Part shown: positions 16,159-24,979 of the stretch, piece by piece
Numbering within the stretch: position 1 is the first letter of the stretch
How the letters are laid out: the number at the start of each line of letters is the position of its first letter
Assembly (NCBI GenBank): GCA_964467915.1
Contig: CAYXSW010000005.1
Span: 12,289-76,288, forward strand
Source: MED-G16 sp964467915
GTDB taxonomy: Bacteria > Bacteroidota > Bacteroidia > Cytophagales > MED-G16
Length of the DNA: 64,000 nt
Direction of reading: 5' to 3'
The notes under the pieces: generated by a model
The model's database searches: none
What the model saw: only the letters and a program-made list of their open reading frames with translations
What the model was told of the DNA's origin: nothing
Made by a program: the position numbers and the translations under genes

Positions 16159-17409
16159 ATGAAAAAACAAGATGCTTTAAAAATGGATTACCTTGATACA
16201 ATTTCTGAGGTAAAAAATCAATTTAAGTATGGGGAAAAGTCATCAACTGATAAAATATATTTTTGTGGAAACTCATTAGGTCTTCAACATAATTCAGTTA
16301 AAGAAAAAATAAATTCACATCTTGATCAGTGGGAAAAAAATGCAGTTGAATCTCATTTTTCTGGTCCTTATCCATGGGTCGAAATACAAAATAAAATCAA
16401 ATTTATTCTTAAAGATTTTCTTGGATGTTCTAAATCAGAAATTGCTATAATGAATGCCTTATCTGTTAACCTCCATTTGTTGATGATATCATTTTACAGA
16501 CCTAGTAAAAAAAGATATAAAATAATTATGGAAGAAAATGCTTTTTCTTCAGATAGATATGTAGTCAATTCTCAATTAAAATTACATGGATATAATGAAT
16601 CAGATCTTATTTTATTAAAAAGTAATAACGGTATTATAAGTGAGGAATATATTGTTGAAATTATAGAAAGAAATAAAGATGATGTGCGCATGGTGTTATT
16701 ACCTGGAATTCAATATTATACAGGACAATATTTTGATCTTAAACCAATTTCAAAGAAATGTAAAGAATATAATATAACCATTGGTATCGATTTGGCTCAT
16801 GCTATAGGAAATGTGAAAATTAATCTTGATGAAATTGACATAGACTTTGCCACATGGTGTAGTTATAAATATTTGAACTCTGGTCCTGGCGGTATTTCAG
16901 GAATTTACATTAACTCTCGTAACCTTCAAAAAAATATTTTCAGATTAGAGGGGTGGTGGGGAAATAAATTATCAACGAGGTTTGAAATGAAAAAACAGTG
17001 TGATATAGATAATACTGCTGAAGGGTGGCAGATAAGTAATGTGCCAGTTATTTTACTTGATATTCACTTAGCTTCAATCGAAGTTTTTAAAAAAATAGGT
17101 TTAGATAGTTTATTCTTAAAATCAATATCATTAACTAAATTCTTATATAAAGGGTTAACTCATATTTCAAACTATCGAAGTTATTTTAAGATATTGACAC
17201 CAGAGGATACAAAAAAAAGGGGTGCGCAACTTTCTTTATACTTTTTAGAAAATCCAGAGATGATATTTGAAAAATTGAGCAAGAGATTTGTCATAGATTA
17301 TAGGAAGCCAAATGTTTTAAGAATAGCTCCAGTCCCTCTTTACAATTCTTATGAAGAAGTGTATGAATTTGTGAAGGAACTAGAAAAAATTCTAAAAAAA
17401 ATTAAATAA
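16159..17409 (+). CDS. kynU: Kynureninase
   Basis: Kynureninase is a PLP enzyme that splits kynurenine (or 3-hydroxykynurenine) into (3-hydroxy)anthranilate and alanine in tryptophan breakdown. The 416-residue product matches the family from its N-terminus (IYFCGNSLGLQ, VESHFSGPYPWVEIQ) through GIDLAHAIGNVKINLDEIDI, the PLP lysine Lys237 in WCSYKYLNSGPGG, and RLEGWWGNKLSTRFEM. The start was set at the ATG at 16159, because codons upstream read into the divergent SDR gene and do not match the family. The 3' end overlaps dxs by 8 nt. Kynurenine formamidase, TDO and KMO are not in the window. Confidence 0.95.
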   Translation: MKKQDALKMDYLDTISEVKNQFKYGEKSSTDKIYFCGNSLGLQHNSVKEKINSHLDQWEKNAVESHFSGPYPWVEIQNKIKFILKDFLGCSKSEIAIMNALSVNLHLLMISFYRPSKKRYKIIMEENAFSSDRYVVNSQLKLHGYNESDLILLKSNNGIISEEYIVEIIERNKDDVRMVLLPGIQYYTGQYFDLKPISKKCKEYNITIGIDLAHAIGNVKINLDEIDIDFATWCSYKYLNSGPGGISGIYINSRNLQKNIFRLEGWWGNKLSTRFEMKKQCDIDNTAEGWQISNVPVILLDIHLASIEVFKKIGLDSLFLKSISLTKFLYKGLTHISNYRSYFKILTPEDTKKRGAQLSLYFLENPEMIFEKLSKRFVIDYRKPNVLRIAPVPLYNSYEEVYEFVKELEKILKKIK

Positions 17410-19336
17410 GAATCTCTTCGTAATTTTTTCCTTGATGATCTAACATCCTCTTACAAAAGCTATATATTGATTTGTCATCATAGTTACATTCTTGATAAAG
17501 TTCATCTTGTGATCCATGTTCTATTATCTTGTCTGGTATACCGAGTCTTTGTATAGAGTTATTGTAATTGTTGTCACCCATGAATTCTAATACTGCTGAA
17601 CCAAATCCACCAATTATACACCCATCTTCCACAGTTAAGATGTATCTGTGTTTTTTTATAATTTCATGTAATAGATTTTCATCTATAGGTTTCACAAACC
17701 TCATGTCATAGTGGGAGGGAAATATATTATCTTTTTCAAGTTCACCTATTGCCTTTGTGACATAATTTCCAATATGTCCTATTGATAAAATAGCAATATC
17801 TTCCCCTTCACATACTACTCTGCCTTTACCGATTTCAATTTTCTCCATTTCTGTCTCCCATTCAACCATGACCCCTTTACCTCTTGGATATCTAATAGTA
17901 AATGGACCTTTGTTATTAAGCTGAGCTGTATACATTAAATTTCTTAATTCTGACTCATTCATAGGAGCAGATACAACCATATTAGGAAGACATCTCATAT
18001 ACGCTAAATCGTAAGCTCCGTGATGTGTAGGGCCATCAGAACCTGCAATTCCAGCTCTATCTAAACAAAAAATTACTGGCAAATTTTGAATGCATACATC
18101 ATGTATTACTTGGTCATAAGCTCTCTGCATAAATGTGCTATAAATATTGCAAAAGGGAACTAAACCTTGAGTAGCAAGACCTGCACTGAATGTTACAGCA
18201 TGTTGTTCTGCAATTCCAACATCAAAAGCTCTTTCTGGCATTTTTTCCATCATTATATTTAATGATGAACCTGAAGGCATGGCAGGTGTAACTCCAACTA
18301 TTTTATTATTATTATTAGCTAATTCAACTATTGTATTTCCAAATACATCTTGATACTTTGGAGGTGTTTTTTTCTTAGTTATTTTAGCTAAACTCTTTCC
18401 TGACTCAATATCAAATTTTCCAGTAGCATGCCATTTAGTTTGATTTTTTTCTGCTAAAGAATAACCTTTACCTTTTTTTGTAATACAGTGGAGCAATTTT
18501 GGTCCAGGTATTTTTTTTAAATCCTCTAATGTCTTGACTAGGTGTTTAACATCATGCCCATCAATAGGCCCAAAATATCTTAGGTTTAAAGATTCAAATA
18601 AATTTGAATTGTCAAGTACAAATGATTTTAAACTTTTTTCAATAGTTTTTGCAACACCTCGTGCACTTTCTCCTACTGATTTCAGTTTCCCTAAAATTTT
18701 CCAAATATCATTTCTAATATGATTAAATGTCGGTGATGTAGATATGTCAGTAAGATATTTTTTAAGTGCACCAACATTAGGGTCAATTGACATGCAATTA
18801 TCATTTAATATAATTGTGATATTAGAGTCAACATCGCCAGCATGATTCATTCCCTCGAACGAAATCCCACCAGTCATGCCCCCATCACCTATTACTGCTA
18901 TATGTTGTCTCTTCTCATTTTTATTATATTTTGATGCAACAGCCATTCCTAGAGCAGCTGATATTGAAGTTGATGAATGCCCAACTCCAAATGTATCAAA
19001 TTCGCTTTCAGAGATTTTAGGAAAACCTGACAAGCCTTTATAGACTCTATTTGTGTGAAACTTTTCTTTTCGGCCAGTTAATATTTTATGTCCGTATGCT
19101 TGATGCCCAACATCCCAAACTATTTTGTCATCAGGTGTATTATAAACATAATGAAGAGCAACTGTTAATTCGACAACGCCTAAACTCGCTCCGAAATGAC
19201 CTCCATTTTCTGAGATTGAATTTATTATAAAATGCCTTAGGTCTTTACATACATTTTCAAGGTCTTCTTTTTTGAGTTTTCTTAAGTCTTCAGGAAAGCT
19301 AATTTTATCTAAAGTTTTGAATGTTGACTTTTTCAT
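17402..19336 (-). CDS. dxs: 1-deoxy-D-xylulose-5-phosphate synthase
   Basis: Dxs condenses pyruvate and glyceraldehyde 3-phosphate to 1-deoxyxylulose 5-phosphate, the entry to the MEP isoprenoid pathway, with thiamine diphosphate. The 644-residue product has the expected length and motifs: NGGHFGASLGVVELTVALHY, VWDVGHQAYGHKILTGR, FGVGHSSTSISAALGMA, the ThDP-Mg motif GDGGMTGG at 150-157, DVGIAEQHAVTFSAGLA and DRAGIAGSDGPTHHGAYDL. It stands alone on the minus strand, converging on kynU with an 8-nt overlap and divergent from scpA with 120 nt between. Confidence 0.98.
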   Translation of the reverse strand: MKKSTFKTLDKISFPEDLRKLKKEDLENVCKDLRHFIINSISENGGHFGASLGVVELTVALHYVYNTPDDKIVWDVGHQAYGHKILTGRKEKFHTNRVYKGLSGFPKISESEFDTFGVGHSSTSISAALGMAVASKYNKNEKRQHIAVIGDGGMTGGISFEGMNHAGDVDSNITIILNDNCMSIDPNVGALKKYLTDISTSPTFNHIRNDIWKILGKLKSVGESARGVAKTIEKSLKSFVLDNSNLFESLNLRYFGPIDGHDVKHLVKTLEDLKKIPGPKLLHCITKKGKGYSLAEKNQTKWHATGKFDIESGKSLAKITKKKTPPKYQDVFGNTIVELANNNNKIVGVTPAMPSGSSLNIMMEKMPERAFDVGIAEQHAVTFSAGLATQGLVPFCNIYSTFMQRAYDQVIHDVCIQNLPVIFCLDRAGIAGSDGPTHHGAYDLAYMRCLPNMVVSAPMNESELRNLMYTAQLNNKGPFTIRYPRGKGVMVEWETEMEKIEIGKGRVVCEGEDIAILSIGHIGNYVTKAIGELEKDNIFPSHYDMRFVKPIDENLLHEIIKKHRYILTVEDGCIIGGFGSAVLEFMGDNNYNNSIQRLGIPDKIIEHGSQDELYQECNYDDKSIYSFCKRMLDHQGKNYEEILI

Positions 19337-19456
19337 AAGTGTTGTGAGTATCTTTTACTCTTTTTTCATTTATTGGTTTATAAATCTATTAATTTTATTA
19401 TAAATAATTATTTTTATCTTGATCTTAAAATTAGTTCTTTATTATTCTTTAAGACT

Positions 19457-20191
19457 ATGAGTTATGAAATAAAATTACCCCTATTTGAGGGTCCATTTGA
19501 TTTGTTATTGTTCTTCATTGAAAGAGATGAACTTGATATAATGGATATACCTATTTCAGAAATCACAAATGATTTTTTTGACTATATATCTGACTTAGAA
19601 AAAATGAATATAGAAGTCGCTAGCGAGTTTATAGTTGTGGCCGCAACATTAATGCGAATTAAATCAAGAATGTTACTACCTAGATTGTCAGTTGATGATG
19701 AAGGTAATGAGATAGATCCTCGGGATGAGTTAGTAGAACACCTGATGGAATATAAAAAATATAAATCTGTTATAGATGATTTTTGTAAACTTGAGGATGA
19801 TAGACAATCAAAAGATTCGAGAGGCAATTTATTTTCAGAAATTAATGTTATTAGTGAAAGAGCAAAGGTGGAGACAGAACTGCAAGATGTAGATTTATAT
19901 AAGTTATTAGTAGTATTTCAAAATGCATTAGATAAATATCAAATTGAAAAAAATAAACCAAAACATGAAATTTATAGATATCCTTATACTATATCAGAGC
20001 AAAAAATTTTTTTAGTAAATCTTATAAAATCAAAATCTAAAATTTCATTTATTAAGTTAATTGAAGAGAATCCTCTGAAGATATTGATTATATTTAATTT
20101 CCTTGCCATACTTGAACTTATTCAAGAATCAAAGGTAAAGTTGTCAATTGGACAGGGGCTTAATAATTTTTGGATAACTGGCCTTTCTTAG
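19457..20191 (+). CDS. scpA: Segregation and condensation protein A
   Basis: ScpA is the kleisin that bridges the Smc dimer in the bacterial condensin complex needed for chromosome segregation. The 244-residue product opens with the family signature YEIKLPLFEGPFDLLLFFIE, followed by DIMDIPISEITNDF and EFIVVAATLMRIKSRMLLP, then an acidic middle and a C-terminal winged-helix region ending LSIGQGLNNFWITG. The start was placed at the ATG at 19457; the frame is open further upstream but those residues do not match the family. It converges on ndk, the two stop codons overlapping. scpB is not nearby. Confidence 0.93.
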   Translation: MSYEIKLPLFEGPFDLLLFFIERDELDIMDIPISEITNDFFDYISDLEKMNIEVASEFIVVAATLMRIKSRMLLPRLSVDDEGNEIDPRDELVEHLMEYKKYKSVIDDFCKLEDDRQSKDSRGNLFSEINVISERAKVETELQDVDLYKLLVVFQNALDKYQIEKNKPKHEIYRYPYTISEQKIFLVNLIKSKSKISFIKLIEENPLKILIIFNFLAILELIQESKVKLSIGQGLNNFWITGLS

Positions 20192-20589
20192 TTAAAGAAA
20201 AAGCTTATCTCAATCTCAGCATTTTCATCAGAGTCGGACCCATGAATTGCATTTGCCTCAATGGAGGTGGCATATAATTTTCTTATGGTTCCCTCTTCAG
20301 CATCTTCAGGGTTTGTAGCTCCAATTAATTTTCTGAAATCTTCTACCGCATTTTCTTTTTCCAATTCCATAACAATTATTGGTCCTGAGCACATATAATC
20401 ACATAACCTTCCAAAAAAAGGCTTTTCTTTATGTACAGAGTAAAATTTTGAAGCCCTATCTTCATCAAGTTCTACAAGCCTCATGTTTTTTATTTTAAAC
20501 CCCGCTTTTTCAATCTTTTCAATTATTGGCCCTGAGTTTCCAGCTCCAAATGCGTCAGGTTTAATTATTGTAAATGTTTTATTTCCCAT
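20188..20589 (-). CDS. ndk: Nucleoside diphosphate kinase
   Basis: Ndk moves the gamma-phosphate of ATP to nucleoside diphosphates through a phosphohistidine, balancing the NTP and dNTP pools. The 133-residue product has the conserved start KTFTIIKPDAF, the ATGK-type segment RKLIGATNPEDAEEGTIRKL and the catalytic His116 in ANAIHGSDS. The start is the ATG at 20587-20589 (MGNKTF); the frame stays open 6 codons upstream, but those codons run into the TATGTTTG promoter element. It ends back-to-back with scpA. It lacks the longer loop of some families and is close to the usual Bacteroidota length of about 139. Confidence 0.97.
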   Translation of the reverse strand: MGNKTFTIIKPDAFGAGNSGPIIEKIEKAGFKIKNMRLVELDEDRASKFYSVHKEKPFFGRLCDYMCSGPIIVMELEKENAVEDFRKLIGATNPEDAEEGTIRKLYATSIEANAIHGSDSDENAEIEISFFFN

Positions 20590-20604
20590 CTTATAAATTT
20601 TTTG

Positions 20605-20612
20605 CAAACATA
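20605..20612 (-). promoter_or_regulatory. Putative ndk promoter, -7 element
   Basis: On the minus strand TATGTTTG, an exact TAnnTTTG match, 15 nt before the ndk ATG at 20589. It helps decide for the shorter start, because the in-frame upstream ATG would overlap it. Confidence 0.5.
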
Positions 20613-20715
20613 TAATATTGTTTTATAAATAAAAAAGACTCTAAACTTCTTAATTAAATAAATAATTTTAGTTTTAAATAAATTTATTGAGTTTTGCATG
20701 CTAAAATTTAATTAA

Positions 20716-21711
20716 ATGCATGAGATAAAAGAAATTCTTAGTAGTCCTCAAAATATAATTGTAACCACTCACGTTAATCCGGATGGAGATGCAATTGGTT
20801 CATCTTTAGCTTTGAAAATTTTTTTAGATAAATTAGGGCATAATACTAATGTCATTGTTCCAAATGATTACCCTGAATTTTTAAAGTGGATGAAAAATAA
20901 CGATTCAATAATTAACTTCTCTAGCTCAAAAAGTTTATCTCAGAATCTGATCGAAGAGTCCGATGTTATTTTTTGTTTAGATTTTAACAACCTTGATCGA
21001 ATTAATGATCTAGGAAAATTAATTAGCAATTCTTTATCAAAAAAAATTCTTATTGATCATCACTTAGAACCAGACAATTTTTATGATTTTAAGATTCATG
21101 ATGTTAAAGCTTCTGCAACAGCTGAACTAATTTATGATTTATTAATTGAGCTAGATTCTACTTTGGTTGATAAAGACATTTCTGAATGTATATATACTGG
21201 AATTCTCACAGATACGGGTTCATTTAAATTCTCTTCAACATCATCTAAAGTTCATAGAATTGTAGCTGATCTTATCGATAGAGGTGTAAATATTAGTAGT
21301 ATATGTAATAAAATATATGACACTAATTCTATAGACAAATTAAAGTTAATAGGTTATTCTTTATCTCAAAAATTAGAACTTACTTGCGATGGGAGAGTTG
21401 CGTATATCGTTCTTTCCAGACAAGATTTGATAGATCATAATTTTAAAAAAGGAGATACTGAGGGTCTTGTTAATTATGCTCTATCTATGTCCAATGTTAA
21501 TATGGCTACTCTCATAATTGAGACTAAGGAAAGAATAAAGTTTTCATTTAGATCAATAGGCAATTTTTCTGTAAATAAATTTGCAAGAGATCATTTTAAT
21601 GGAGGAGGTCATAAAAATGCTTCTGGCGGAAGTTTAGAAGATAAACTTTCAGTAGCTTTGGATAAATTTTTAGAAAGTATTCCAAAATACTCAAAAGACT
21701 TAAATTATTGA
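20716..21711 (+). CDS. DHH-family phosphoesterase, NrnA-like
   Basis: A 331-residue DHH/DHHA1 phosphoesterase. Members of the NrnA group degrade nanoRNA (2-5 nt RNA) and dephosphorylate 3'-phosphoadenosine 5'-phosphate in the cytoplasm, with Mn2+. Motifs seen: THVNPDGDAIGSSLAL (motif I), VIFCLDFNNLDRI (motif II, Asp), the name-giving DHH in ILIDHHLEPDNF, YTGILTDTGSFKFS, and the C-terminal DHHA1 motif GGGHKNASGG. It is the first gene of a tight operon that continues with three FKBP-like lipoproteins, rdgB and udk; the next gene starts 2 nt after its stop. The exact substrate is inferred from the family. Confidence 0.9.
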   Translation: MHEIKEILSSPQNIIVTTHVNPDGDAIGSSLALKIFLDKLGHNTNVIVPNDYPEFLKWMKNNDSIINFSSSKSLSQNLIEESDVIFCLDFNNLDRINDLGKLISNSLSKKILIDHHLEPDNFYDFKIHDVKASATAELIYDLLIELDSTLVDKDISECIYTGILTDTGSFKFSSTSSKVHRIVADLIDRGVNISSICNKIYDTNSIDKLKLIGYSLSQKLELTCDGRVAYIVLSRQDLIDHNFKKGDTEGLVNYALSMSNVNMATLIIETKERIKFSFRSIGNFSVNKFARDHFNGGGHKNASGGSLEDKLSVALDKFLESIPKYSKDLNY

Positions 21712-21713
21712 TT

Positions 21714-22589
21714 ATGAAAAATTTGTTAATTGTACTTTCCGTATTTATTTTTCTTTTTTCTTGTGTAGACAAGGAAAAAACTCTTGATAACGGCGTCAAA
21801 ATAAAATATTTAAAGAGGGGAGATGGTCAGCAAATAAATGATGGAGAGATAGTTATGCTAAATCTACAATATTTTGATTATGATGGGAATGAGCTACTAA
21901 ATAAAACAGGTAAAGATCCTGTAGTACTGCAGAAAGATTCTTCTTGGAAGGTTAATGGTATTATTTATGAAGTCATTGATAACCTTGAGAATGGTGATAG
22001 TATATTTTTCCAATTAACTACAGAGCAATTTTTCAAGAATGCACCACAGGCTGTTGAAATGCCAGACTCAGTAAAAAATAAACTAATATCATTTTATTGT
22101 GGGGTGCAAGATATAATGAATCAAGGAGAGTTTGAAGATTTTCAAAGAGAACAATATGAAAAAATGCAAATAGAAATGGAACAGAACAATGAACAACAAT
22201 TATCAATGGATTTAGAATTAATTGAGAATTATTTAAAAGAAAACAATATTGATGCAACTAAGGCTGAAAGTGGACTCCATTATGTAGTTATACGAGAGGG
22301 TTCAGGTGAAAACGCAGCTCCGGGAGATAATGTAACTGTTCACTATACAGGTATGTTATTAAATGGTGAAGTTTTTGATTCATCTGTTGAAAGAGAAAAA
22401 CCTTTTTCATTTCAGTTAGGTCAAGGCGAGGTTATTAGAGGTTGGGATGAAGGCATAACATACTTTAATAAGGGTGCAAAAGGTACAATTTATATTCCTA
22501 GTTCACTAGGTTATGGACCATCTGGTGCTGGAGGAATTATACCTCCAAACGCGGTTCTAATATTTGAGATAGAAGTTCTAGATTATTAA
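21714..22589 (+). CDS. FKBP-type peptidyl-prolyl isomerase lipoprotein (two FKBP-like domains)
   Basis: A 291-residue lipoprotein with Cys17 in LFSC after a hydrophobic signal, so periplasmic and membrane-anchored. The C-terminal domain (about 185-291) is an intact FKBP with the active-site residues seen in order: VHYTG, EVFDSS, PFSFQLG, VIRGWDEG, LGYGPSG and VLIFEIEVL. The N-terminal half (about 22-115) looks like a second, worn FKBP fold (NLQYFDYDGNELLNK) lacking most of these residues. The ATG at 21714 was preferred over a TTG two codons upstream. It is the first of three consecutive FKBP-like lipoproteins. Flavobacterial gliding protein GldI belongs to this lipoprotein class, but which of the three corresponds to it cannot be told here. 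Confidence 0.88.
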   Translation: MKNLLIVLSVFIFLFSCVDKEKTLDNGVKIKYLKRGDGQQINDGEIVMLNLQYFDYDGNELLNKTGKDPVVLQKDSSWKVNGIIYEVIDNLENGDSIFFQLTTEQFFKNAPQAVEMPDSVKNKLISFYCGVQDIMNQGEFEDFQREQYEKMQIEMEQNNEQQLSMDLELIENYLKENNIDATKAESGLHYVVIREGSGENAAPGDNVTVHYTGMLLNGEVFDSSVEREKPFSFQLGQGEVIRGWDEGITYFNKGAKGTIYIPSSLGYGPSGAGGIIPPNAVLIFEIEVLDY

Positions 22590-22597
22590 AAATATAA

Positions 22598-23080
22598 ATG
22601 ATCAGATTATTTTCAATTATTATTTTACTGGTGACAATTGTTTCATGCTCTGAAGAGGGCAATGACATTGTTAGATCAAAACAAGAGCAGCTTAATCTGG
22701 ATGTTTCTAGAATACAAGGATATATAAGCGAAAATAATTTGTCAGGTTATACGTCATTAGACAATGGATTACACTATAAAGTGTTGGAAGATGGAAATTC
22801 AGTTTTTCCACAAAACGGAGATACTCTTGATGTGGAGTACGTAGGTCAATTACTTAATGGGACTGAATTTGATAGGAGTTATACCAATCAACCTTTTGAA
22901 ATGATATTAGGGTCTGGAGAGGTAATTCAAGGCTGGGAAATAGGTTTGCCTCTAATTGATGAGACGGGATCTATTATTTTAATAATTCCTTCTGGATTAG
23001 CTTATGGAAGGTCAACAACTAACTCAATACCTGAAAATTCTGTTCTAATTTTTAGAATAAAATTGATTAACATAAAATGA
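22598..23080 (+). CDS. FKBP-type peptidyl-prolyl isomerase lipoprotein, GldI-like
   Basis: A 160-residue lipoprotein (Cys17 in IVSC) with one complete FKBP domain: VEYVGQLLNG, TEFDRS, PFEMILG, VIQGWEIGL, LAYGRS and VLIFRIKLI. FKBPs catalyse cis-trans isomerisation of prolyl bonds and help fold exported proteins. Size and form are closest to GldI, the PPIase lipoprotein required for gliding and T9SS function in Flavobacterium johnsoniae, but GldI cannot be separated from generic FKBP lipoproteins without alignment, so no symbol is given. It starts 8 nt after the previous gene and overlaps the next by 4 nt. Confidence 0.85.
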   Translation: MIRLFSIIILLVTIVSCSEEGNDIVRSKQEQLNLDVSRIQGYISENNLSGYTSLDNGLHYKVLEDGNSVFPQNGDTLDVEYVGQLLNGTEFDRSYTNQPFEMILGSGEVIQGWEIGLPLIDETGSIILIIPSGLAYGRSTTNSIPENSVLIFRIKLINIK

Positions 23081-23721
23081 AAAGGATTTTATTTTTAATA
23101 TTTAGCTTTATAATAACCTCTTGTGATACTGATGAGATTTACGTAGATGTTTATGATCCAGTTCAGGCAGCTCTTGACTCTGTAGAACAAAGAGAGGATG
23201 ATATTGACTTAATTTATTCGTATCTGGAAGGTGAAGGCATAAACTATGTTGATACTACTCAGACAGGTGTCTTCTATTCAGTAATAGATGAAGGTAACAA
23301 AGAAGTATTCCCTGAAAATAATGATTTGGTAAGTATTCATATTGCTTGTTATTATACTAATGACTCAATTTTCTTTACTAATGACTCTATTGATCTTGTC
23401 ATTTTTGACACAAATATTCAGTCATTGGCTGAAAGTATGGGTTATTTTGATGAGACTAAATATTATTCTCCAATTGTTTATACATATAATGGATTGGGTA
23501 GTTTTTTCCCAGTAGTATCAGATCACGGGTATTTGGCTCTTCTCTCTGATTTTAAGTCAAGTTTAGGAATAGCTCTAAGTAAGATAAGTGAAAGAGGTAG
23601 AGTAAAAATTTTGATGCCATCAGGCAATGCCTTTGGAACAAATGGAAATACTTCATCGCCAGAAATTCCTGGAGATGCTGTTTTGATTTTTGATGTTCAT
23701 TTAATTAAGATTAGAAAATGA
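23077..23721 (+). CDS. Degenerate FKBP-like lipoprotein
   Basis: A 214-residue lipoprotein (Cys16 in ITSC). The beginning and end align with the FKBP lipoproteins just upstream: an N-terminal linker, GVFYSVIDEGNKEVFPENND, and a C-terminal SGNAFGTNGNTSSPEIPGDA followed by VLIFDVHLI. Between them the FKBP catalytic residues (YTG, FD, VI-GW) are missing and about 50 extra residues are inserted, including an acidic Asn/Asp-rich loop. It is probably a third tandem copy that has lost isomerase activity but kept the fold, perhaps as a chaperone or binding partner. It overlaps both neighbours by 4 nt, so all are coupled in one operon. Confidence 0.75.
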   Translation: MKRILFLIFSFIITSCDTDEIYVDVYDPVQAALDSVEQREDDIDLIYSYLEGEGINYVDTTQTGVFYSVIDEGNKEVFPENNDLVSIHIACYYTNDSIFFTNDSIDLVIFDTNIQSLAESMGYFDETKYYSPIVYTYNGLGSFFPVVSDHGYLALLSDFKSSLGIALSKISERGRVKILMPSGNAFGTNGNTSSPEIPGDAVLIFDVHLIKIRK

Positions 23722-24296
23722 ATAAAATCTGTTTTGTTACAGGTAATAAAAATAAGCTCAGAGAAGTCCAAAAATTGTTATTTTCATACCACCTCTTGTC
23801 ATTAGATGATCTTAATTTCTTTGATGATATTCCTGAAATAGAAGATACTATTGAGGGCAATGCTTTTTTAAAGGCTGATTATATACACAAAAAATTTGGT
23901 GTTGATTGTTTTTCAGATGATACTGGTTTGTTTATTGATTCGCTTGGTGGACAACCAGGAGTTAATTCGGCTAGATTTGCTGGAGATAATTGTGATTCTG
24001 AGGATAATATAAGACTAGTTTTAGAAAAATTAAGAGATATAGAAAACCGTAAAGCTTTATTTAGGACAGTTATCTGTCTTATAATCAATGGGAAAACAAA
24101 TTATTTTCACGGAGAAGTTAAAGGGGAAATATCAAAAAAAAAGGTTGGGGATAAGGGGTTTGGCTATGATCCTATATTTGTCCCAGATGGTTTTGATAAA
24201 ACATTTTCTGAGTTCACCTTAGATGAAAAAAACGCATTATCTCACAGGGCATTAGCTGTTGGTAAACTTGTAAATTTTTTAAATAAACATGAATAG
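23718..24296 (+). CDS. rdgB: Non-canonical purine NTP pyrophosphatase (HAM1/RdgB)
   Basis: RdgB hydrolyses XTP, ITP and dITP to monophosphates, keeping deaminated purines out of DNA and RNA. The 192-residue product matches the family throughout: CFVTGNKNKLREVQKLL, IEDTIEGNAFLKADY, the signature SDDTGLFIDSLGGQPGVNSA with RFAG, and GYDPIFVPDGFDKTFSEF. The end contains SHRALAVGKL. It overlaps the upstream lipoprotein by 4 nt and udk by 8 nt. The call is secure. Confidence 0.97.
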   Translation: MNKICFVTGNKNKLREVQKLLFSYHLLSLDDLNFFDDIPEIEDTIEGNAFLKADYIHKKFGVDCFSDDTGLFIDSLGGQPGVNSARFAGDNCDSEDNIRLVLEKLRDIENRKALFRTVICLIINGKTNYFHGEVKGEISKKKVGDKGFGYDPIFVPDGFDKTFSEFTLDEKNALSHRALAVGKLVNFLNKHE

Positions 24297-24915
24297 AATA
24301 CTCTTCGGAATTAGTGGTTGCAGTGCCTCGGGTAAATCTTTTATTGTAAAGTATATTCTTGAGAGATTAGGTGAGGAACTTGTTTCTGTTTTATATCAAG
24401 ATAATTATTATAAGAAGCGAGAGCAGCAGACAAAAGATGATAAGGGAAATTATAATTTTGATCTACCTACCTCTTTTCATATTGACCAGCAAATAGCTGA
24501 CATAAAAAAAATTAAAAATGGAGAAAAAGTAGTTAGGAATGAATATACATATAATAACCCTACCACTACTCCAAAAAAAATAATTGTAAATCCAAGTCCT
24601 ATAGTTTTAATTGAGGGATTATTCTTATTTGATAATAGTGATCTTTCATCTCTTTTTGATAGGAAAATATTTGTTGACTCTGAAATTGAAACTATGATTA
24701 ATAGGAGAATAATAAGGGACCATAATGTGAGAGGATATGATAAAGATGACGTTATTTACAAATATGAAAGACATGTTATACCTGCATACGAAAAATATAT
24801 TCTTCCACATAAAGACCATTCAGATCTTATAGTAAATAATAATAATAATTATTTTGAGGGAGCTAAGGCTACATTAGAATATATTAAAAAAGAATATGCT
24901 TTATATAATAAATAA
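24289..24915 (+). CDS. udk: Uridine kinase
   Basis: Udk phosphorylates uridine (and cytidine) to the monophosphate with ATP or GTP, a pyrimidine salvage step. The 208-residue product holds the P-loop GISGCSASGKSFIVKYI, YQDNYYKKREQQTKDDKGNY, FDLPTSFHIDQQIADI and IVLIEGLFLFDN, then the lid-type RRIIRDHNVRGYDKDDVIYK. This matches the uridine kinase/phosphoribulokinase family over its full length. It is the last gene of the DHH-to-udk operon and overlaps rdgB by 8 nt. The next gene, secDF, has its own promoter element. Confidence 0.93.
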   Translation: MNRILFGISGCSASGKSFIVKYILERLGEELVSVLYQDNYYKKREQQTKDDKGNYNFDLPTSFHIDQQIADIKKIKNGEKVVRNEYTYNNPTTTPKKIIVNPSPIVLIEGLFLFDNSDLSSLFDRKIFVDSEIETMINRRIIRDHNVRGYDKDDVIYKYERHVIPAYEKYILPHKDHSDLIVNNNNNYFEGAKATLEYIKKEYALYNK

Positions 24916-24947
24916 TTTACCTCTTAGTTAATTTCCATTTATTTCAA

Positions 24948-24955
24948 TACTTTTG
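24948..24955 (+). promoter_or_regulatory. Putative secDF promoter, -7 element
   Basis: TACTTTTG, an exact TAnnTTTG match, 24 nt before the secDF ATG and 32 nt after udk. No clear -33 TTG is visible. Confidence 0.45.
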
Positions 24956-24979
24956 TCAACTGATTTTTGAAAAATTACA

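Noticed and set aside
19373..19456. Upstream extension of scpA
   Set aside because: The residues before the MSYEIKLPLFEGPFDLLL signature have no family match.
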